Shown: positions 11,296 to 22,406 of the stretch, piece after piece | Layout of the letters: each line of letters begins with the position of its first letter | Position numbering within the stretch: the stretch's first letter is position 1 | Source of the DNA: Lepturacanthus savala | Taxonomy: Eukaryota > Chordata > Actinopteri > Scombriformes > Trichiuridae | Assembly: GCA_030544235.1 (NCBI GenBank) | Contig: CM060464.1 | Span: 37,995,280-38,059,279, forward strand | DNA: 64,000 bases | Reading direction: 5' to 3' | Position numbers and translations under genes: made by a program | The notes under the pieces: generated by a model | What the model was told of the DNA's origin: nothing | Databases searched by the model: none | The model's input: only the letters and a program-made list of their open reading frames with translations

Positions 11296-12090
11296 TATTT
11301 CACTGAATTATTTCTGAAAAAATGTCAGTGGAGAAGAGGTGTCAGTTTTTATTTTAGATCAACAATAGCTAGTTTCACAGTGGTTTACATAAAGTAACCT
11401 GGACCTCCACCTCTGGATCAAGCATCCGAGAATAGAATCTAGCTGGAAACACCTACTGGGAACCAGCAGTTAAAACGGTTTCTCACAAAGAGACAAAACA
11501 AGAAAAAGTATCACACAGAGTCGTAAAGCAGCCAATCAGAAGACAATCAGAAGGTAATAATGGGGAAATATAACCTGAGATCATATATGTTCCTGATGTT
11601 CTTTCTGACGCTGCTATAACGAGTCAACCATCAGCAGGAAAAAAACACACTGGTTCTGTTCACCTGGATCCAAAAGCTGCACAGGAAATTCTCTGTTTAC
11701 TTCCAATTATTAGACATATAATCAGGTATTTTTCAGTCTTTTGGGTGCAGGGATACTCTGGACAATCACTGTCCATAAGTGGACGGTTTGCTGTTTTTCC
11801 AGGAGAACCTGCAGCCTGTTCCTATGATGATCAGCTGCAGTTTAATTAATCACAAGAAGTAGAACATGGAACAAAAACGGGTGTGTTTGTACGGGTGTAG
11901 CAGCAGCTGATGAGTTTTATAAAAAACATCCTCAGAATTATTCCTCCGCAGCCTGTTTTTGTCGCTCTGACAACATCCTTTGAACCGAGTCTTTCTGCAG
12001 GTTGCATCAGCGAGATACAAAGCAGATAAATGAATAATTTTTTGTTGGAATTGTCAAAAACTGTCGCAGCCTTCTGATAGAAACTAAGGC
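11296..12090. other. Unassigned sequence
   Basis: No recognisable element or gene. The minus-strand open frame at 11846-12151 crosses the GT microsatellite and shows no family features. Confidence 0.5.
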
Positions 12091-12118
12091 TGTGTGTGTG
12101 TGTGTGTGTGTGTGTGTG
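12091..12118. repeat. (TG)n microsatellite
   Basis: Fourteen TG repeats. Confidence 0.95.
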
Positions 12119-12765
12119 GTTAGGGGGGGTAGAAGGGTTTTTGCTTTTCATGTTTTTGCTCCCATATGTGGACGGGAAAAGAGAAGAAAATCACCCTTGA
12201 AAGTGAAAACGCATTAAAAGAACTAGCTAATGGACTCATATATGATATGAGTGAATGAGTTAATTCAGATTCTTTTGTTGCTCCTTTAGCTTATTATTTT
12301 AGATAGGTTATTTTAGATTTTTATTGGAGTTAAATAATCTTGAGTTTGATTATCTATCCATCTATCATCCATTAATTGATTAGTGGAGAAGTGGTCATTT
12401 TGTTCTTTTATGAACTTTCCTGATTTATTACAACTTCTTGTTTTACTTTCAGAAGAGAAGCTTGTAGTTTCCTGTTGATGTTGATTAATGTTTTATTTTC
12501 ATCCAAGAACTAACTTCACTTTTTTTTCTATCCCTAACCCTTTTTTTCATTTACAAAGTACTTTACATGTTTTGGTATTGTCCAGCTATCTCTAAATTTT
12601 AGTTTCATGTAAACTCAGTATTAATGTAAATAAATAAAATCCTGCTGGATCCTATTTTTTTGTCCCCTTAATTATGAATCTCTTGTCACTATGAGGCACG
12701 AGTCGATCCTCATCCCTCTTTAACTCTCAATCTCAAAAATGCACATTCTCATGAAGTGTGAGTGT
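12119..12765. other. Unassigned AT-rich sequence
   Basis: AT-rich sequence with short homopolymer runs and no coding or repeat signature. Confidence 0.5.
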
Positions 12766-13303
12766 CTCATTGTCACGCGGTGAGGTCATGTTGGGTTTTG
12801 TCTTGTCATTTTGTCTTGTCATTTCCTGTTTTATTTTGAAAGATAACTCTCCTCTCGTTTCAGGTCACTTGCCCTTCCTCATGTGTCATCGGTCTGATTG
12901 TCGGCCCCGCCCTGATTATTTCCACCTGTTCCCCATTACCCGGTGTATATCTTGTCTGCGTCTCCCCTTGTCTTGTGCTGAAGTGTTTCGTCCTCACGTG
13001 CACCAAAGCCCTTGTCCCTGTTTTCCAAGCCATAGCCTTGTTGTGTGTGCTTCTTTGTTTTGTTGCCTCGAAAGAGTGATTTTCTGTTGTAGTTTTATAG
13101 TATAGACTTTTGATTTCACTTCCTTAGAATAGTTCATGTTTTTCAGCCGGTTGTTTTCCTCTTTATGAGCGATTTTGATTTGGATAAGTTTTATAGTGTA
13201 GACTAAGTCTCAAATTCTCAAAGAGTTAAGTTAATATTTTTCAGCCCTTTTGTTTTCCTCCTTTTGAGCGATTTTGATTTTGGATAACTTTCATAACGTA
13301 GAT

Positions 13304-14770
13304 TAGTGATGGGTAGATGAAGCGTCATGAAGCGTTTTGACACATTGCCAAACTGTATTGATACTGTGTCGATACTGTGTCGCTGAATACTGACACCTGC
13401 TGGACCTTAAAAATCCCTACAGGCAACCTAGTTGACACTCAACTGACACTGATTTGATGAGTTAGTATATACAATAATATAATTCAAGTAATTGTATTAT
13501 TTCATATCTTCATTAACATTTAAAATATCTGATCATTTTGATAGTCAATAAATAATGTGAACATGTATCATAATGTCAAAATTTGAGTGAACATGTTGTG
13601 AATGAGGATGCTTGTGGACTGGGATTTTTTTTTTTTTTACACATTTTTATTCAAAAAAATAAGTTTTTCCATAGTTTTATAGTTTAGTCTGTTGCGCTTC
13701 TATGAAATCACTTCTCCGGCAGTAGAAAACACCCGCTCGCACGGCACAGATGAGGCTGGAGTACAGAGGAACTCTAATGCCAACTGGCAGAGGTTTAGAT
13801 AAATTGGTTTCTGGTTCTCCCAGTATCTCAATGGATCCTGGGTCTTTGCAACATTTCCCTCTATATTTCCCTACTATATAATAGATCCCGTATTTTCCGG
13901 ACTGTAAGTCACGTTTTTTTCATAGTGAGTCCGGGGGTGCGACTTATACTTGGACAACTTATGTGTTATTAACACATTATTACCGGTATATCATTTCACA
14001 TGTTATTTTCACACTAACAGCAAAAACCGATAGACAAAAACAACACATTCCTTCCAGTCCCGGGGAGACCCGGGACATCTCGCGCATGCGCAGAAACTCT
14101 TCTTCAGTAAACCTTACAATGATCACACAGCGCCACCCACTGGATAAACAATCAATTGCCCCCTAATTCCTAAAAAAACTACGTAAAGAATAAATTAATA
14201 TGAATTAATTATCAATAAAGCAACTGTGTAAGTAAGTTGTAGAATGGCTGTATACCTGAGTTTATCCTGGGTGTATCTGTCACTTCATTTTCATGCCTGG
14301 CCCTATAATGCCTCAGCATTGAGGAGGTAGATTTGTTTAAATAAGACAGCTCTGTCGAACAAATGCGACATTTAACCTGCAGAAAAAATATCAATAGTGA
14401 ACGAAGAGTCACTTTGAAATGAATTTGAATTCAGATATGTTAGATCAAGTGGAAACTCTGAGAGGAACAGGATGAAACAAGGAAAACAAATTATTTATTA
14501 TTATTTGCCGATACGACATCAAAGTGGTCCCACACGGCGGAAACCTTTCTTTTCGATTGAGGCTCCATAATTCTTGATGCGCTATTACGAGATTCAGTTG
14601 GCAGATACGTCCCATGACAGATTCGCTGCCTTATAAACAGTTTGGCGCGTCAGCGTGTGTTCGAAACAGTTTCGGTATCGGTCACGTGACTTTGTTAAAG
14701 CGATACACGCACCGACACGGGGTTTCGCTCTATGAGCTCCGACGCATCGGTGTTGCCGGACCCATCACTA
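13304..14770 (-). mobile_element. hAT-superfamily transposon, non-autonomous
   Basis: Perfect 11-bp terminal inverted repeats TAGTGATGGGT / ACCCATCACTA are flanked by a perfect 8-bp duplication ACGTAGAT (13296-13303 and 14771-14778). The 8-bp TSD is diagnostic for hAT. The interior keeps only a BED-finger exon on the minus strand; no transposase catalytic or dimerisation region is seen. At 1,467 bp it is an internally deleted derivative that would need transposase from elsewhere. Confidence 0.92.
14256..14376 (-). pseudogene. hAT transposase BED zinc-finger exon
   Basis: On the minus strand a pyrimidine-rich tract ending CTGCAG is followed by 121 bp and then CAG|GTATAC, which looks like a complete internal exon with acceptor and donor. 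It encodes VKCRICSTELSYLNKSTSSM followed by LRHYRARH, a BED-type C2H2 DNA-binding finger (two Cys, two His) as found at the N-terminus of hAT transposases. It has no stops. The catalytic domain is absent, so it is a leftover exon unless spliced into a host transcript. Confidence 0.8.
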
Positions 14771-15071
14771 ACGTAGATTAATAGTCAGGATTTATTCCGT
14801 TAATGTTGTTTAGCCTTTTTGTTTTTCCTCGCAAAGAGAGATTTTGAGTTTGATAAGTTTCATAGATCAGATTAGCCCTTTTTTCCTCTTTGGAGCGATT
14901 TTCAGTTTTCTAGCCTAGGACTGCCTTTTCATAGCCTCACTCTGTCGAGGGATCCTTTTGTTGGAAATAAAGAGACTCACCCAACCCCTCTGCTCCTGAG
15001 TCCATATTTACGTCAGGCCCTGACACTCATTCGTCAGAGATTTAGGACAAAGGGCTGAGACCATTCACTGA

Positions 15072-15324
15072 CATTGCATTGCTAGCCCTAACCCAGTATG
15101 CATTGCTAGCCCTAATCCTACCCAGCATGCATTGCTAGCCCTAACCCTACCCAGCATGCATTGCTAGCCCTAATCCTACCCAGCATGCATTGCTAGCCCT
15201 AACCCTGCCCAGCATGCATTGCTAGCCCTAACCCTGCCCAGCATGCATTGCTAGCCCTAACCCTGCCCAGCATGCATTGCTAGCCCTAACCCTACCCAGC
15301 ATGCATTGCTAGCCCTAACCCTAC
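15072..15324. repeat. 29-bp minisatellite with telomere-like core
   Basis: About nine tandem units of CATGCATTGCTAGCCCTAAC plus CCTACCCAG (29 bp), varying by single T/C and A/G changes. The core CCCTAACCCT resembles the vertebrate telomere repeat. The array is cut by the LINE at 15325, and a decayed unit resumes at about 15901. Confidence 0.93.
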
Positions 15325-15893
15325 CCAAACTCACTTTAAAATAGCATCAGCTATTTATCCTGTTAATGATCTGTTACACAGAAGGTTTAAGTTGGAAGTT
15401 GATCCTTGCACATGTTGTTCTTCTGAGACCGAGACCATTGAACATCTTTTTTTCAGTTGTTCTTTTACAAAGTCTTTTTGGTCTGACATTCACAATTATC
15501 TTTAAAAATTGATAAAAGATAAGCTGGATTCTAAATATTCAGACAATATCAACCTGGTGATTATTTTGGGGAAATATCATATTCACACTTGTAAGTGGAG
15601 TGAAAATACTCCCTCATTCACTACATTTTTACATTTCTTTACCAACTACTTTAAATCTATGAAAAGGATTGATCATATGAATGAAATGCAACTGTATTCA
15701 TCCATAACTCAATGCTTGCTCTTTTGATTTTACTGAACCTTGCTGTCCTTGTGCTTTTTTGTTTCTTATGTGAATCTGTTTCACATAACCATTGTTACTG
15801 TAATTAATTCCTCATTTTATACCATTTCCACCCTGCCTTGATCTGTACATTCTTTGTGTTAAATAAAGTAAAAAAAAACAACAACAAAAATTG
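15325..15893 (+). mobile_element. L1/Tx1-like LINE 3' end
   Basis: A 5'-truncated LINE tail inserted in the minisatellite, with a probable 7-bp duplication ACCCTAC at 15318-15324 and 15894-15900. Its 5' part encodes a C-terminal RT motif, CxxC followed by ETETIEHLFFSCSFTKSFW, typical of L1/Tx1-like ORF2 C-termini, then a stop near 15504 and a further open stretch at 15509-15727. It ends with AATAAA (about 15863) and an A-rich tail with CAA repeats. Confidence 0.75.
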
Positions 15894-15900
15894 ACCCTAC

Positions 15901-16540
15901 TCTGCATGCACTGCTAACCAGATTAATGGTAGTTTGACATTTGTAAAATATGAATATGTAGAATTTGTGGAATATGAGTCATGAACTCCTCTCATCTCAT
16001 AGATGGAGACAGCGACAGTGACGCACAGTGTTTTTACAGCTGTTTGAGGACATGATTGATAAAATGTGATTTTTTTAATGAATTTTAATTTTAAATTTTT
16101 TTGACATTTTATCACTGTGTTCTTAGGTCAGAATTTTTTTTTACTGCTCCCGCACTTTTTGCACATTTTTTTTACTACTTAAAGTGAAGCATTTATCTCT
16201 TGATTATTATCTATATTATTATAAAATAGTTGTATTTTAATACAGTTTGACTGAACAGATGGTGGTGATTGTTCTAGATTGTCTCCATAGCAACAAACTT
16301 GGTTTTGAGTTTGAAGGTTCAGGGTTAAGAGCTGGGTTCATCAGGTTCATCAGGTAAAACGCTGTTTCAGTGTTTACATATGCAAAGGTATTTTAAATAA
16401 ACTCTGAAAACTGCTTTATTCAGGATATTTGTATGAAATAATTCTGGATCCAACATTTTCAATCAATAAAAACAACCAGGTGATTATTGTTGTGAACCTG
16501 TCCAACATGATTCTGTTGAAGTGAAGGATGCAACAGCAGA
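15901..16540. other. Unassigned sequence
   Basis: The first 20 or so bases are the end of the interrupted 29-bp minisatellite. The rest is AT-rich with no recognised feature. Confidence 0.5.
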
Positions 16541-16935
16541 ATCTAACCCTAACCCTAACCGCTGCCGTTAACACGCTACTGTTAGCCTGCTGCCGTTAAC
16601 CTGCTGCTGTTAACCCACTGCCGTTAACCCACTACTGTTAGCCCGCTGGCGTTAAGACGCTATCGTTAACCCACTACCATTAGCCCGCTGCTGTTAAGCC
16701 GCTGCCGTTAAGCCGCTGCCGTTAACCCGCTACTGTTAGCCCGCTGCCCTTAAGCTGCTGCCATTAACCCACTGCAGTTAACCCGCTACTGTTAGCCCAC
16801 TGCCGTTAACCCGCTACTGTTAGCCCGCTGCCGTTAGCCCGCTGCCGTTAACCCGCTGCCGTTAACCCGCTGCCGTTAGCCCGCTGCCGTTAGCCCGCTG
16901 CCGTTAACCCGCTGCCGTTAGCCCGCTGCCGTTAA
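16541..16935. repeat. 14-bp minisatellite (CCGCTGCCGTTAAC)
   Basis: After three CTAACC-type telomere-like repeats (16543-16560), about 27 units of CCGCTGCCGTTAAC follow. Variants alternate CTGCCG/CTACTG and TTAAC/TTAGC/TTAAG. Units at the 3' end are most uniform, a usual sign of recent expansion there. Confidence 0.93.
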
Positions 16936-18559
16936 CCTGCTCCTGTCCTATTGGTATCTGGTTCATTCAGCAGAACATTCTGGGTTTGTTTTATTTCTCC
17001 TCCAGTTGAAGGATTAGCTGAGATCACTGTGACCTCCCAGTCTCCTTCTTTTCTGTCCTTTATGGAGGAGCAGCAGTAAATCTCTGGTTTCACTCAACAC
17101 TTGAACTGAATCCGTTTAGATGCTCTTTGAAAATATATCACGATACTGACAATGACGGCGGAGAAACTTTGTCTGGGACTGAAATATGGAGGACAAATGA
17201 AATATGTGACTGAAGTAAGCAGAAACTATTGCAGAACATCACTTTGAAGATTGATTTCCAGTCTTCAGTCATTGCTTTAGTTCATTTCTATGGAATTCTG
17301 AAAGCTCAGCGGTGCCATTTCTGTTTTCCATCAACTCATAATCATCAAGACATCAGATACTTTAAGAGTACCAGTCCAGAAACAGAAAATACATCATTAC
17401 ATGTAAAAGTCTTGCATGAAAAATCCTACAAAGTAAATGAACAAGAGTATTATGAGTTCTATGGAGTCAGGCTGGTTCTAAACCAGATGCAACAGAAGTG
17501 AAATATCAAATTAAAGTCAACATGAACATGATTCTCCAAGTTGAACTGTGGTGAATTTCCTTCGAGGCATGTGGCAGTGGATGGGCTGATTGCAGTGATT
17601 ATATTTCAATTAACAAAGCTTTGATAGATATCTCCAGTGTGTTAGAGGGAGGTGAGGGAACGTCTCTCCAGACCCATCGGAGCAGCATGAATACTGATCA
17701 GCTGTAATTTCCCTGCTGTCAGACCCCTGTCATCAGGAAACAAACTATCATCACTCCCTGGATTAAAAGCCACAACCACGTTCACTGTTGCTTATTTAAT
17801 CCACTTTCTTTGTGAATATGAGGAGGTGAATGATGAAAGTGAATCATCTCCTGTGTTTTCCTCTGCTGCGTTGACCCATGTCGTTTGTATCCTCAAAAAT
17901 ATTAATACCAGACATGAAAAGAGTGTCAGCAGCAAACTGATCAGGATGAAGGGGGGCTGTTTGTGATTCAGGAAATAACGTTTCATTCTAATGAGAAATA
18001 ACCACACGTATCAGAGGTTTGTGTGTTTTACAGCAGAGAATATCCAGCACCTGATGTTTTTACTGCTGCAGAAACATCTTAATATTCACCAATAAACCTC
18101 AAAATGTCAATATTAGTTCTATGAATATGTAAACAGTGAATTTATCAAAAAAAAGCTGAGTTTCTAGTATAAGATACAAAAAAAACATTTGAACATTTTG
18201 TAGGTCATTTTCATCAAAAAGCTACTGTTCAGGCAAAAAGAAAAATCTGTTTTCAAGCAGAATATTTATGAGCTGCTGAGACAGGAGGATCAGCTGCTGC
18301 TGTAGATACGGTAAATCCAGCACATTCTCCTGTTATTTGATATTAATGTAGTGGTATGAGGTATACCTGCCTGACCTCTCGCTTCCTGCCTTTTTGGCCC
18401 GCCCACTTCCGGGTCATTGTGTCTGCTCCTCACCTCCGAGCACAGGTAGGTGCGCCTTAGTGCGCTGTTTGTATATACGATCACGTTTTATCCAATCTTA
18501 ACTATGGATCTTTAACAGAGCTGGCGCTTCCGTCGCAGCTGGGCGATATATTGGGTTGC
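16936..18559. other. Unassigned sequence, about 1.6 kb
   Basis: No family motif in any frame. The open frame at 17229-17501 has no recognised domain, no plausible splice structure and no partner exon. The last 200 bases before 18560 could belong to the outer part of the Gypsy-3 LTR, but the 3' LTR does not match them. Confidence 0.45.
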
Positions 18560-18815
18560 TGATGTCTGTCAGTGCATTGGTGAGTCACGCTAAATGTTTG
18601 TTGTGGTTCGCTGTTAGCCAGATGCTAAGCCTTTCTTTCGCTCCTCTCCCTCTAACAGTTAGCTGATCATGCGCTGTGTGGTGGCTGTCTCTCCCTGCTA
18701 CGCTGACCCTCTGCACTCCTCTCCCTCTTTGGATCAGACATTAGTATCCGTACTGGACCGAACTCTCGTACGGGCGCTGAATGAGTAAGACGAGCACTGA
18801 TTCACCGTGGCTATA

Positions 18816-20503
18816 CAGTGGGGAAAACAAGTATTTGAACACCCTGCTATTTTGCTATTTCTCCCACTTAGAAATCATGGAGGGGTCTGAAATTTTCATC
18901 GTAGGTGCATGTCCACTGTGAGAGAGATAAACTAAAAAGAAAAATCCAGAAATCACAATGCATGATTTTTTAACAATTTATTTGTGTGATATAGCGGCAA
19001 ATAAGTATTTGAACACCTGTGTGTCATCTAGAATTCTGACCCTGAAGGACCTGTTAGTCCGCCCATTAGAAGTCCACCTGCACTCCATGTATCATCCTTA
19101 ATCAGATGCACCTGTTTGAAGTCGTTAGCTGCATAAAGACACCTGTCCACCCCATACAATCAGCAAGACTTTAACTTGTAACATGGCGAAGACCAAAGAG
19201 CTGTCCAACGACACAAGAGAGAAAATTGTACACCTCCACAAGGCTGGAAAGGGCTACGGAGCAATTGCCAAGCAGCTTGGTGAAAAAAGGTCCACTGTTG
19301 GAGCAACCATTAGAAAATGGAAGAAGCTAAACATGACGGTCAATCTCAATCGGAGTGGAGCCCCATGCAAGATATCACCTCGTGGGGTCTCAATGATTCT
19401 AAGAAAGGTGAGGAATCAGCCCGGAACTACACGACAGGAGTTGGTCAATGACCTGAAAAGAACTGGGACCAACGTTTCCAAGGTTACTGTAGGTAATACA
19501 CTAAGACGTCATGATTTGAAATCATGCATGGCACGAAAGGTTCCCCTGCTTAAATCAGCACATGTCAAGGCCCGTTTTAAGTTTGCATATGACCATTTGG
19601 ATGATACAGAGGAGTCATGGGAGAAAGTTTTGTGGTCAGATGAGACCAAAATAGAACTTTTTGGTCATAATTCCACTAAGCGTGTTTGGAGGAAGAAGAA
19701 TGAAGAGTACAATCCGAAGAACACCATCCCTACTGTGAAGCATGGGGGTGGTAGCATCATGCTTTGGGGGTGTTTTTCTGCACATGGGACAGGACGAGTG
19801 CACTGCATTAAAGAGAGGATGACTGGGGCCGTGTATTGTGAGATTTTAGGGAACAACCTCCTTCCCTCAGTCAGAGCATTGAAGATGGGTCGTGGCTGGG
19901 TCTTCCAACACGACAACGACCCAAAGCACACAGCCAGGAAAACCAAGGACTGGCTCCGTAAAAGAAGCATATCAAGGTTCTAGCATGGCCCAGCCAGTCT
20001 CCAGACCTGAACCCAATCGAAAATCTTTGGAGGGAGCTCAAACTCCGTGTTTCTCAGCGACAGCCCAGAAACCTGACTGATCTAGAGAAGATCTGTGTGG
20101 AGGAGTGGGCCAGGATCCCTCCTGCAGTATGTGCAAACCTGGTGAAAAAATACAGGTAACGTTTGACCTCTGTAATAGCAAACAAAGGCTACTGTACCAA
20201 ATATTAACATTCATTTTCTCAGGTGTTCAAATACTTATTTGCCGCTATATCACACAAATAAATTGTTAAAAAATCATGCATTGTGATTTCTGGATTTTTC
20301 TTTTTAGTTTATCTCTCTCACAGTGGACATGCACCTACGATGAAAATTTCAGACCCCTCCATGATTTCTAAGTGGGAGAAATAGCAGGGTGTTCAAATAC
20401 TTGTTTTCCCCACTGTACAATGAAAATTTCAGACCCCTCCATGATTTCTAAGTGGGAGAAATAGCAAAATAGCAGGGTGTTCAAATACTTGTTTTCCCCA
20501 CTG
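18816..20503 (+). mobile_element. Tc1-A: Tc1 transposon with duplicated right end
   Basis: Long (over 200 bp) inverted repeats begin CAGTGGGGAAAACAAG, with TA at both borders (18814-18815, 20504-20505). The uninterrupted sequence survives in the 3' LTR at about 26078 (GGCTATACATCC), confirming the insertion. The right end exists twice. The inner end finishes ...CCCCACTG at 20415 followed by TA, then about 85 bp of terminal repeat recur and finish at 20503 with another TA. The transposase is one frameshift from open. Confidence 0.95.
19183..20159 (+). pseudogene. Tc1-A transposase, single 1-nt deletion
   Basis: This is a cut-and-paste transposase that binds the inverted repeats and inserts at TA. 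The ATG at 19183 opens MAKTKELSNDTREKIV, followed by a paired-like DNA-binding region with two helix-turn-helices (residues about 1-110). The first catalytic Asp is in LWSDETKIELFG and the second in FQHDNDPKHTA (about 19905). One A is missing from an A-run at about 19960, which shifts the frame and stops translation at 19983. The rest, with the NPIE-type catalytic Glu block (about 20010) and the normal C-terminus to TAA at 20157-20159, continues in the next frame. Expected length is about 326 residues, normal for Tc1. Confidence 0.93.
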
Positions 20504-21374
20504 TACATCCATGGCTGTTTTATTTCCGCTGCTGCTTCGCCGCCTCAACTGCTTTTCCCTCGCCGCTGCTTCGCTACCGCTTCGCTGCTGCGGCTCCTCA
20601 GCGGTTAGCCTGCTGCTTCTGCCGTTTCACCGGTTTGGTGTCTGGTTCTGTCGGTTGACCGACCGAACTGTTTCCCGCAGCTGACTCTGTGTTGTGTGTG
20701 GGATTGGGTACATTTAAGTTGCTTGTTAGGAAATTTAGTATACTTTCAATTGTGATTTATTTGTCTTAAACAAGTTAATATTGGTTGGGTTCCTCTCCGA
20801 CCAGAGACTTTTTTTTTTATTTTGTTGAGGCAGAGATTTTGGGTCTTTCATTTTTGTTTGGGTTGAGATTAATTTAACTTAATCCTTCTGTTGTCCATTC
20901 TGTTTTCCTTTATTTGAAGCCCTCTGAATGTTGTTTCTCCATGTTCCCCTTAGAGCTGATGGCCGGCGGTGGTGGTCTTCCAGGGTGGTGGTGATCCCCT
21001 TGTGTGGTTGTGTGATCCCTGTTTGAATTTTTCTTTGGTATAAGCCACGTTCCTGCTGTGAGTGGGGTGCTCTTTATTTCTTTTGGACTTCACCTTATTT
21101 CCCTCTTGACCCCTCCTCCGATCGGTAAGCCTCAACTGGTTCCCCGTTTTTGTTGTTGGGCCTCCTTATTTGAAGTTTGCACTATTCATCTGATTTTATT
21201 AAACTTTGTATGTGAACATTGCACTCTGTCTCCTGTTTCCTGTGAGTTACTAAACCAGTGTGTCCTTAAGTGCTAGCTGAAGCTTAGTACGGGTCCTTGG
21301 GCCCTAACCCAAGGTGGCTTTGTTGGTGTTAAGTATCTATAATAGAGTAATAGCCCCTCGTGTCGCCACAAACC

Positions 21375-21392
21375 TGGCGTTGTCGGCAGGAT
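21375..21392 (+). promoter_or_regulatory. Gypsy-3 tRNA primer-binding site
   Basis: TGGCGTTGTCGGCAGGAT starts four bases after the LTR end and begins with TGG, as expected for priming by a tRNA 3' CCA end. This contrasts with the self-primed Gypsy-1 and Gypsy-2. I cannot assign the tRNA. Confidence 0.65.
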
Positions 21393-21572
21393 CTACTCAG
21401 GGAACTGGAGACGGGTGTGCTGTTTTTTTTTGTTTTTGTTTTCTCCTTTTGTCTTTTTGATTTTTAGATTGCTTGTGTGGAGGAGCTGCAGTTTAAGGCG
21501 AACCAGTGGTGTGTTCATTAGTTTTGTAGTCATGGCATCAGTGCTCACAGTGTAGTTATAGTTCCAGGAAAA

Positions 21573-22305
21573 ATGGAGGAAGAGCTACAAGAGCTGAGGG
21601 ATTTAGTGGCCCACTTAAGGGCAGAGAACAACAGGTTGCAGCAGGAACAGCCTGCAGCTGTGCTTGGTTCTAGCAGTGCATCCTCTATTCGTACTCAACC
21701 TCCCCCAGCTCCATCCACGTCTATCGCTCCTGCAACAGAGCGACTAGTCCTCGTACCCTGTGACAGGAAGTGCCCAGTGTTTAGGGGTAGGGTAGGTATA
21801 GGGCTAGAGGAGTGGATCGAGGAAGCTCAAGCTTGCATGAGGGCCCGCCACCTGTCCACCGGTGACAAAGCATTTTTTCTATTTGACCACTTAGAGGGAG
21901 AGGCACGTGCAGAAATTAAATATCGCCCGACTGTGGATAGAAGTGATCCAGATAAGATCATTGCAGTCTTGCGGGAGCTGTATGGTCCTTCTGACTCATA
22001 TGTTGCCTTGCAGGAGGCATTTTTCTCAAGGCGGCAGCAAGATGGGGAGATTCTCCAAGAGTTCTCCCTTGCATTAATGAGTTAATGAGTCAGCAGTGAA
22101 ACAGAATGCGCCTAATGAGATGCCAAATGCAGATGTTCTGTTGTGCGATCAATTTATTGAGCACGTTACTGACAGCTCCCTTTGCCGCGAACTAAAACCG
22201 CTTCTATGCAGGAATCCTACTGTCTCTCTGCTGGACTCTCGGGCAGAGGCAATTAGGTGGGAGCGAGAGGGATTGCCAGGGGGTGTCACTCGGTTCCAGA
22301 AGTGA
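21573..22305 (+). pseudogene. gag: Gypsy-3 Gag, frameshifted
   Basis: The ATG at 21573 starts MEEELQELRDLVAHLRAENN, a short N-terminal coiled coil (Leu heptads) followed by a Pro/Ser linker. A capsid region follows (FRGRVGIGLEEWIEEAQACM, AFFLFDHLEGEARAEI, LRELYGPSDSYVALQEAFFS). An 8-bp tandem duplication TTAATGAG (22074-22081 and 22082-22089) creates a stop and shifts the frame. The capsid C-terminus (CDQFIEHVTDSSLCRELK) continues in another frame to 22305. No CCHC knuckle or protease DSG/DTG is visible before RT, so several hundred bases of gag/PR seem lost or decayed. Confidence 0.85.
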
Positions 22306-22406
22306 TGGGCTTGCAGTGTGGTGTTCACACTGCTGTCTCAGTGGCTAGTCCACCCCAGGCCTCAGAACTGCATTGCAGCGCTGCCACCAAGCCTCTCTGA
22401 CACCTC

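Larger units (their letters stand above)
12771..15025 (+). mobile_element. Solo LTR (LTR-B), split by a hAT element
   Basis: It begins TGTCACGC and ends CCCTGACA. The 5-bp duplication CTCAT lies at 12766-12770 and 15026-15030. Without the hAT insertion (1,467 bp plus its 8-bp TSD) the LTR is about 780 bp. A TATA-like TATATC is near 12946 and AATAAA at about 14966. No interior accompanies it, so it is a solo LTR left by LTR-LTR recombination. It contains tandem units of about 99 bp (GAGCGATTTTGATTT at 13167 and 13266, decayed versions after the hAT). Confidence 0.88.
18567..21370 (+). repeat. Gypsy-3 5' LTR, carrying a Tc1 insertion
   Basis: It begins near TGTCAGTGCATTGG and ends GTGTCGCCACA before the primer site. 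Without the 1,690-bp Tc1 insertion (element plus TA) it is about 1.1 kb. It lacks about 100 bp present in the 3' LTR at about 26275-26425. Confidence 0.8.

Noticed and set aside
15072..16935. CRISPR array or true telomere
   Set aside because: Units are contiguous without unique spacers, and the telomere-like cores are only short parts of 29-bp and 14-bp units.
17229..17501. 90-codon open frame as a host exon
   Set aside because: No domain, no convincing splice signals or partner exons, ordinary AT-rich composition.
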